Of a stretch of DNA of 6,947 bases, positions 5,857 through 6,947 are shown one piece after another. Position 1 is the first letter of the stretch, and each line of letters opens with the position of its first letter. The position numbers were made by a program, and so were the translations under genes. The stretch is from an uncultured Eubacteriales bacterium (GTDB lineage Bacteria > Bacillota > Clostridia > UBA1381 > UBA9506), in the NCBI GenBank assembly GCA_900545185.1, contig UQYH01000113.1, positions 1 to 6,947 of the forward strand, in the 5' to 3' direction. Under the pieces are notes generated by a model. That model saw only the letters and a program-made list of their open reading frames with translations. It did no database searches and was not told where the DNA came from.

Positions 5857-6947
5857 ATGCTGGACATTAAATTAATCAGACAGGAACCCGATAAGGTGAA
5901 AGCCGCTTTGGCGCGCCGCAAGGAAGAGGATAAAATTGACGAGCTTTTGTCTCTTGACCAAAGACGACGCGACGTGCTTTATGAAGCCGAGCAGCTGAAA
6001 AGCAAGCAAAACGCCGTCAGCAAGGAGATTCCGAAAATCAAAAAAGAGGGCGGCGATATTGCACCGATTTTTGCCGAAATGAAGGAGCTTTCCGAAAAAA
6101 TTAAGGGGCACGATGCAGAGCTGCGCGAGCTGGACGAGGCCATTCATGCCTTAATGCTGCGGATTCCGAACATCCCCAACCCCACTGTGCCGGATGGTGA
6201 TACAGACGAGGACAATGTGGAGATTCGCCGCTTTGGTGAGCCGACAAAATTCGATTTTGAGCCGCAGGCACACTGGGATTTGGGCGAAAGTCTGAATATT
6301 TTGGACTTTGCCAGCGCCGCCAAAATCACGGGCGCACGGTTTACGGTGTATCGCGGCCTGGGCGCACGCTTAGAGCGCGCCATCATCAACTATTTCTTGA
6401 ATATGCACACCGAACAGCACGGCTATACCGAGATTTTTCCGCCCTACATGGTGCACAGAAATTCTATGATCGGCACAGGCCAGCTGCCGAAGTTTGAAGA
6501 GGATGCCTTTAAGGTAACCGGAACGGAATATTTCTTAATCCCCACCGCCGAGGTGCCGGTGACGAACCTGTACCGCGACCAGATTTTATCGGCCGACCAG
6601 CTGCCCATTAAGCATGTTGCGTACTCTGCCTGCTTCCGTGCCGAGGCCGGTTCTGCCGGACGTGACACGCGCGGCCTGATTCGTCAGCACCAGTTTAATA
6701 AGGTAGAATTGGTTAAGTTCACCGAGCCGGAAAACTCTTATGAGGAGCTGGAAAAGCTGACAAACGATGCGGAAAACGTGCTGAAGGGCTTGGGTCTGCC
6801 CTATCGTGTTGTTAAAATTTGTGTGGGCGATTTGGGCTTTACGGCTGCCATGAAATACGATATTGAGGTGCTTCGGCACGTAGCTAAGGTCGCGCTCCAG
6901 CCAGCGCAGGTCTTCCTCTGTTATCTCCTCCTCGTAGTGGCAACCTC
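5857..6947 (+). CDS. serS: Seryl-tRNA synthetase, 3' part missing; SerS-like sequence ends at 6870
   Basis: SerS is a class II synthetase that charges tRNA-Ser with serine, and tRNA-Sec where present, in the cytoplasm. The ATG at 5857 follows AGAAAGGGAG with a 6-base spacer. Visible features are MLDIKLIRQEPDKVKAAL at the start, a long coiled-coil tRNA-binding arm (about 27-100), the linker IPNIPNPTVPDG (103-114), motif 1 with YTEIFPPYMV (190-199), the serine-pocket PTAEVP (229-234), motif 2 FRAEAGSAGRDTRGLIRQHQF (260-280, conserved arginines) and GDLGFTAAMKYDIEV (324-338). After codon 338 the family continues with a WMPS segment and motif 3 with the second ATP-binding arginine, about 85-90 more residues. 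Here the frame stays open to the window edge but reads LRHVAKVALQPAQ..., which is not SerS. The gene is therefore broken or mis-joined at about 6868-6870. Confidence 0.93.
   Translation, partial: MLDIKLIRQEPDKVKAALARRKEEDKIDELLSLDQRRRDVLYEAEQLKSKQNAVSKEIPKIKKEGGDIAPIFAEMKELSEKIKGHDAELRELDEAIHALMLRIPNIPNPTVPDGDTDEDNVEIRRFGEPTKFDFEPQAHWDLGESLNILDFASAAKITGARFTVYRGLGARLERAIINYFLNMHTEQHGYTEIFPPYMVHRNSMIGTGQLPKFEEDAFKVTGTEYFLIPTAEVPVTNLYRDQILSADQLPIKHVAYSACFRAEAGSAGRDTRGLIRQHQFNKVELVKFTEPENSYEELEKLTNDAENVLKGLGLPYRVVKICVGDLGFTAAMKYDIEVLRHVAKVALQPAQVFLCYLLLVVAT
6868..6945 (-). CDS. Internal fragment resembling a calcineurin-like phosphoesterase (partial both ends, probably foreign)
   Basis: Read leftward from 6945, the tail encodes GCHYEEEITEEDLRWLERD followed by LSYVPKH without a stop. 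The pattern ITEEDLRWLE-DL-YVPK resembles the stretch before the second metal-binding histidine block of calcineurin-like metallophosphoesterases, including those of gut Bacteroidales, as I recall them. The match ends exactly where SerS similarity begins (6868-6870). The G+C of these 80 bases is about 60 percent by my count. Only 26 codons are available, so the family call is tentative, and the opposite-strand orientation to serS rules out a simple gene fusion. Confidence 0.5.

Noticed and set aside
6871..6947. Genuine C-terminal variant or fusion of SerS (hydrophobic VFLCYLLLVVAT end)
   Set aside because: The loss of motif 3 would abolish activity, and the same bases read as a sensible protein on the other strand, so the hydrophobic tail is an artefact of antisense reading.

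Overview
The window looks like a chromosomal segment of an uncultured clostridial (Bacillota) bacterium, with a foreign-looking 80-base tail at its right end. The placement rests on strong AGGAGG-type Shine-Dalgarno sites, sigma-A promoters of TTGACA-17-TACAAT type, GTG as an alternative start, and the gene order parA-parB-DUF4446-serS, which I recall from clostridial genomes. No phage, plasmid, transposase or CRISPR signature is visible.

Layout. Positions 1-79 hold no supportable gene. A bidirectional hairpin terminator (80-117) closes a leftward tRNA-Gly(CCC) gene (117-191), which has its own near-consensus promoter (205-233). A GC-rich palindrome (259-292) separates the tRNA from a leftward operon read right to left: nicotinate phosphoribosyltransferase (pncB), a short-chain dehydrogenase/reductase, and an HD-domain hydrolase. 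Its genes are packed with Shine-Dalgarno sites at or inside the end of the preceding gene, and a sigma-A promoter (3174-3202) drives it.

The divergent intergenic region (3130-3460) is the most structured non-coding part. It carries three copies of a 19-base element, two direct and one inverted. The two direct copies each contain an extended -10 (TGGTATAAT) pointing at parA. A GC-rich hairpin follows in the parA leader and resembles the palindrome beside the tRNA.

Rightward come parA (soj) and parB (spo0J), overlapping by 4 bases, then a DUF4446 membrane-anchored protein behind a 154-base gap with its own weak promoter candidate, then serS. ParA and ParB act together in chromosome origin segregation. 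DUF4446 has no known function, and SerS charges tRNA-Ser. No parS site or DnaA-box cluster was found here.

The serS reading frame matches seryl-tRNA synthetase only up to codon 338 (position 6870), before motif 3. The last 80 bases do not continue SerS. On the minus strand they encode a clean stretch that looks like a calcineurin-type phosphoesterase. The simplest reading is a chimeric contig end, not a biological fusion.

No clearly new defence or mobile system was found. The items most worth a second look are the triple promoter repeat, the paired palindromes, the chimeric junction, and the conserved but uncharacterised DUF4446 protein.
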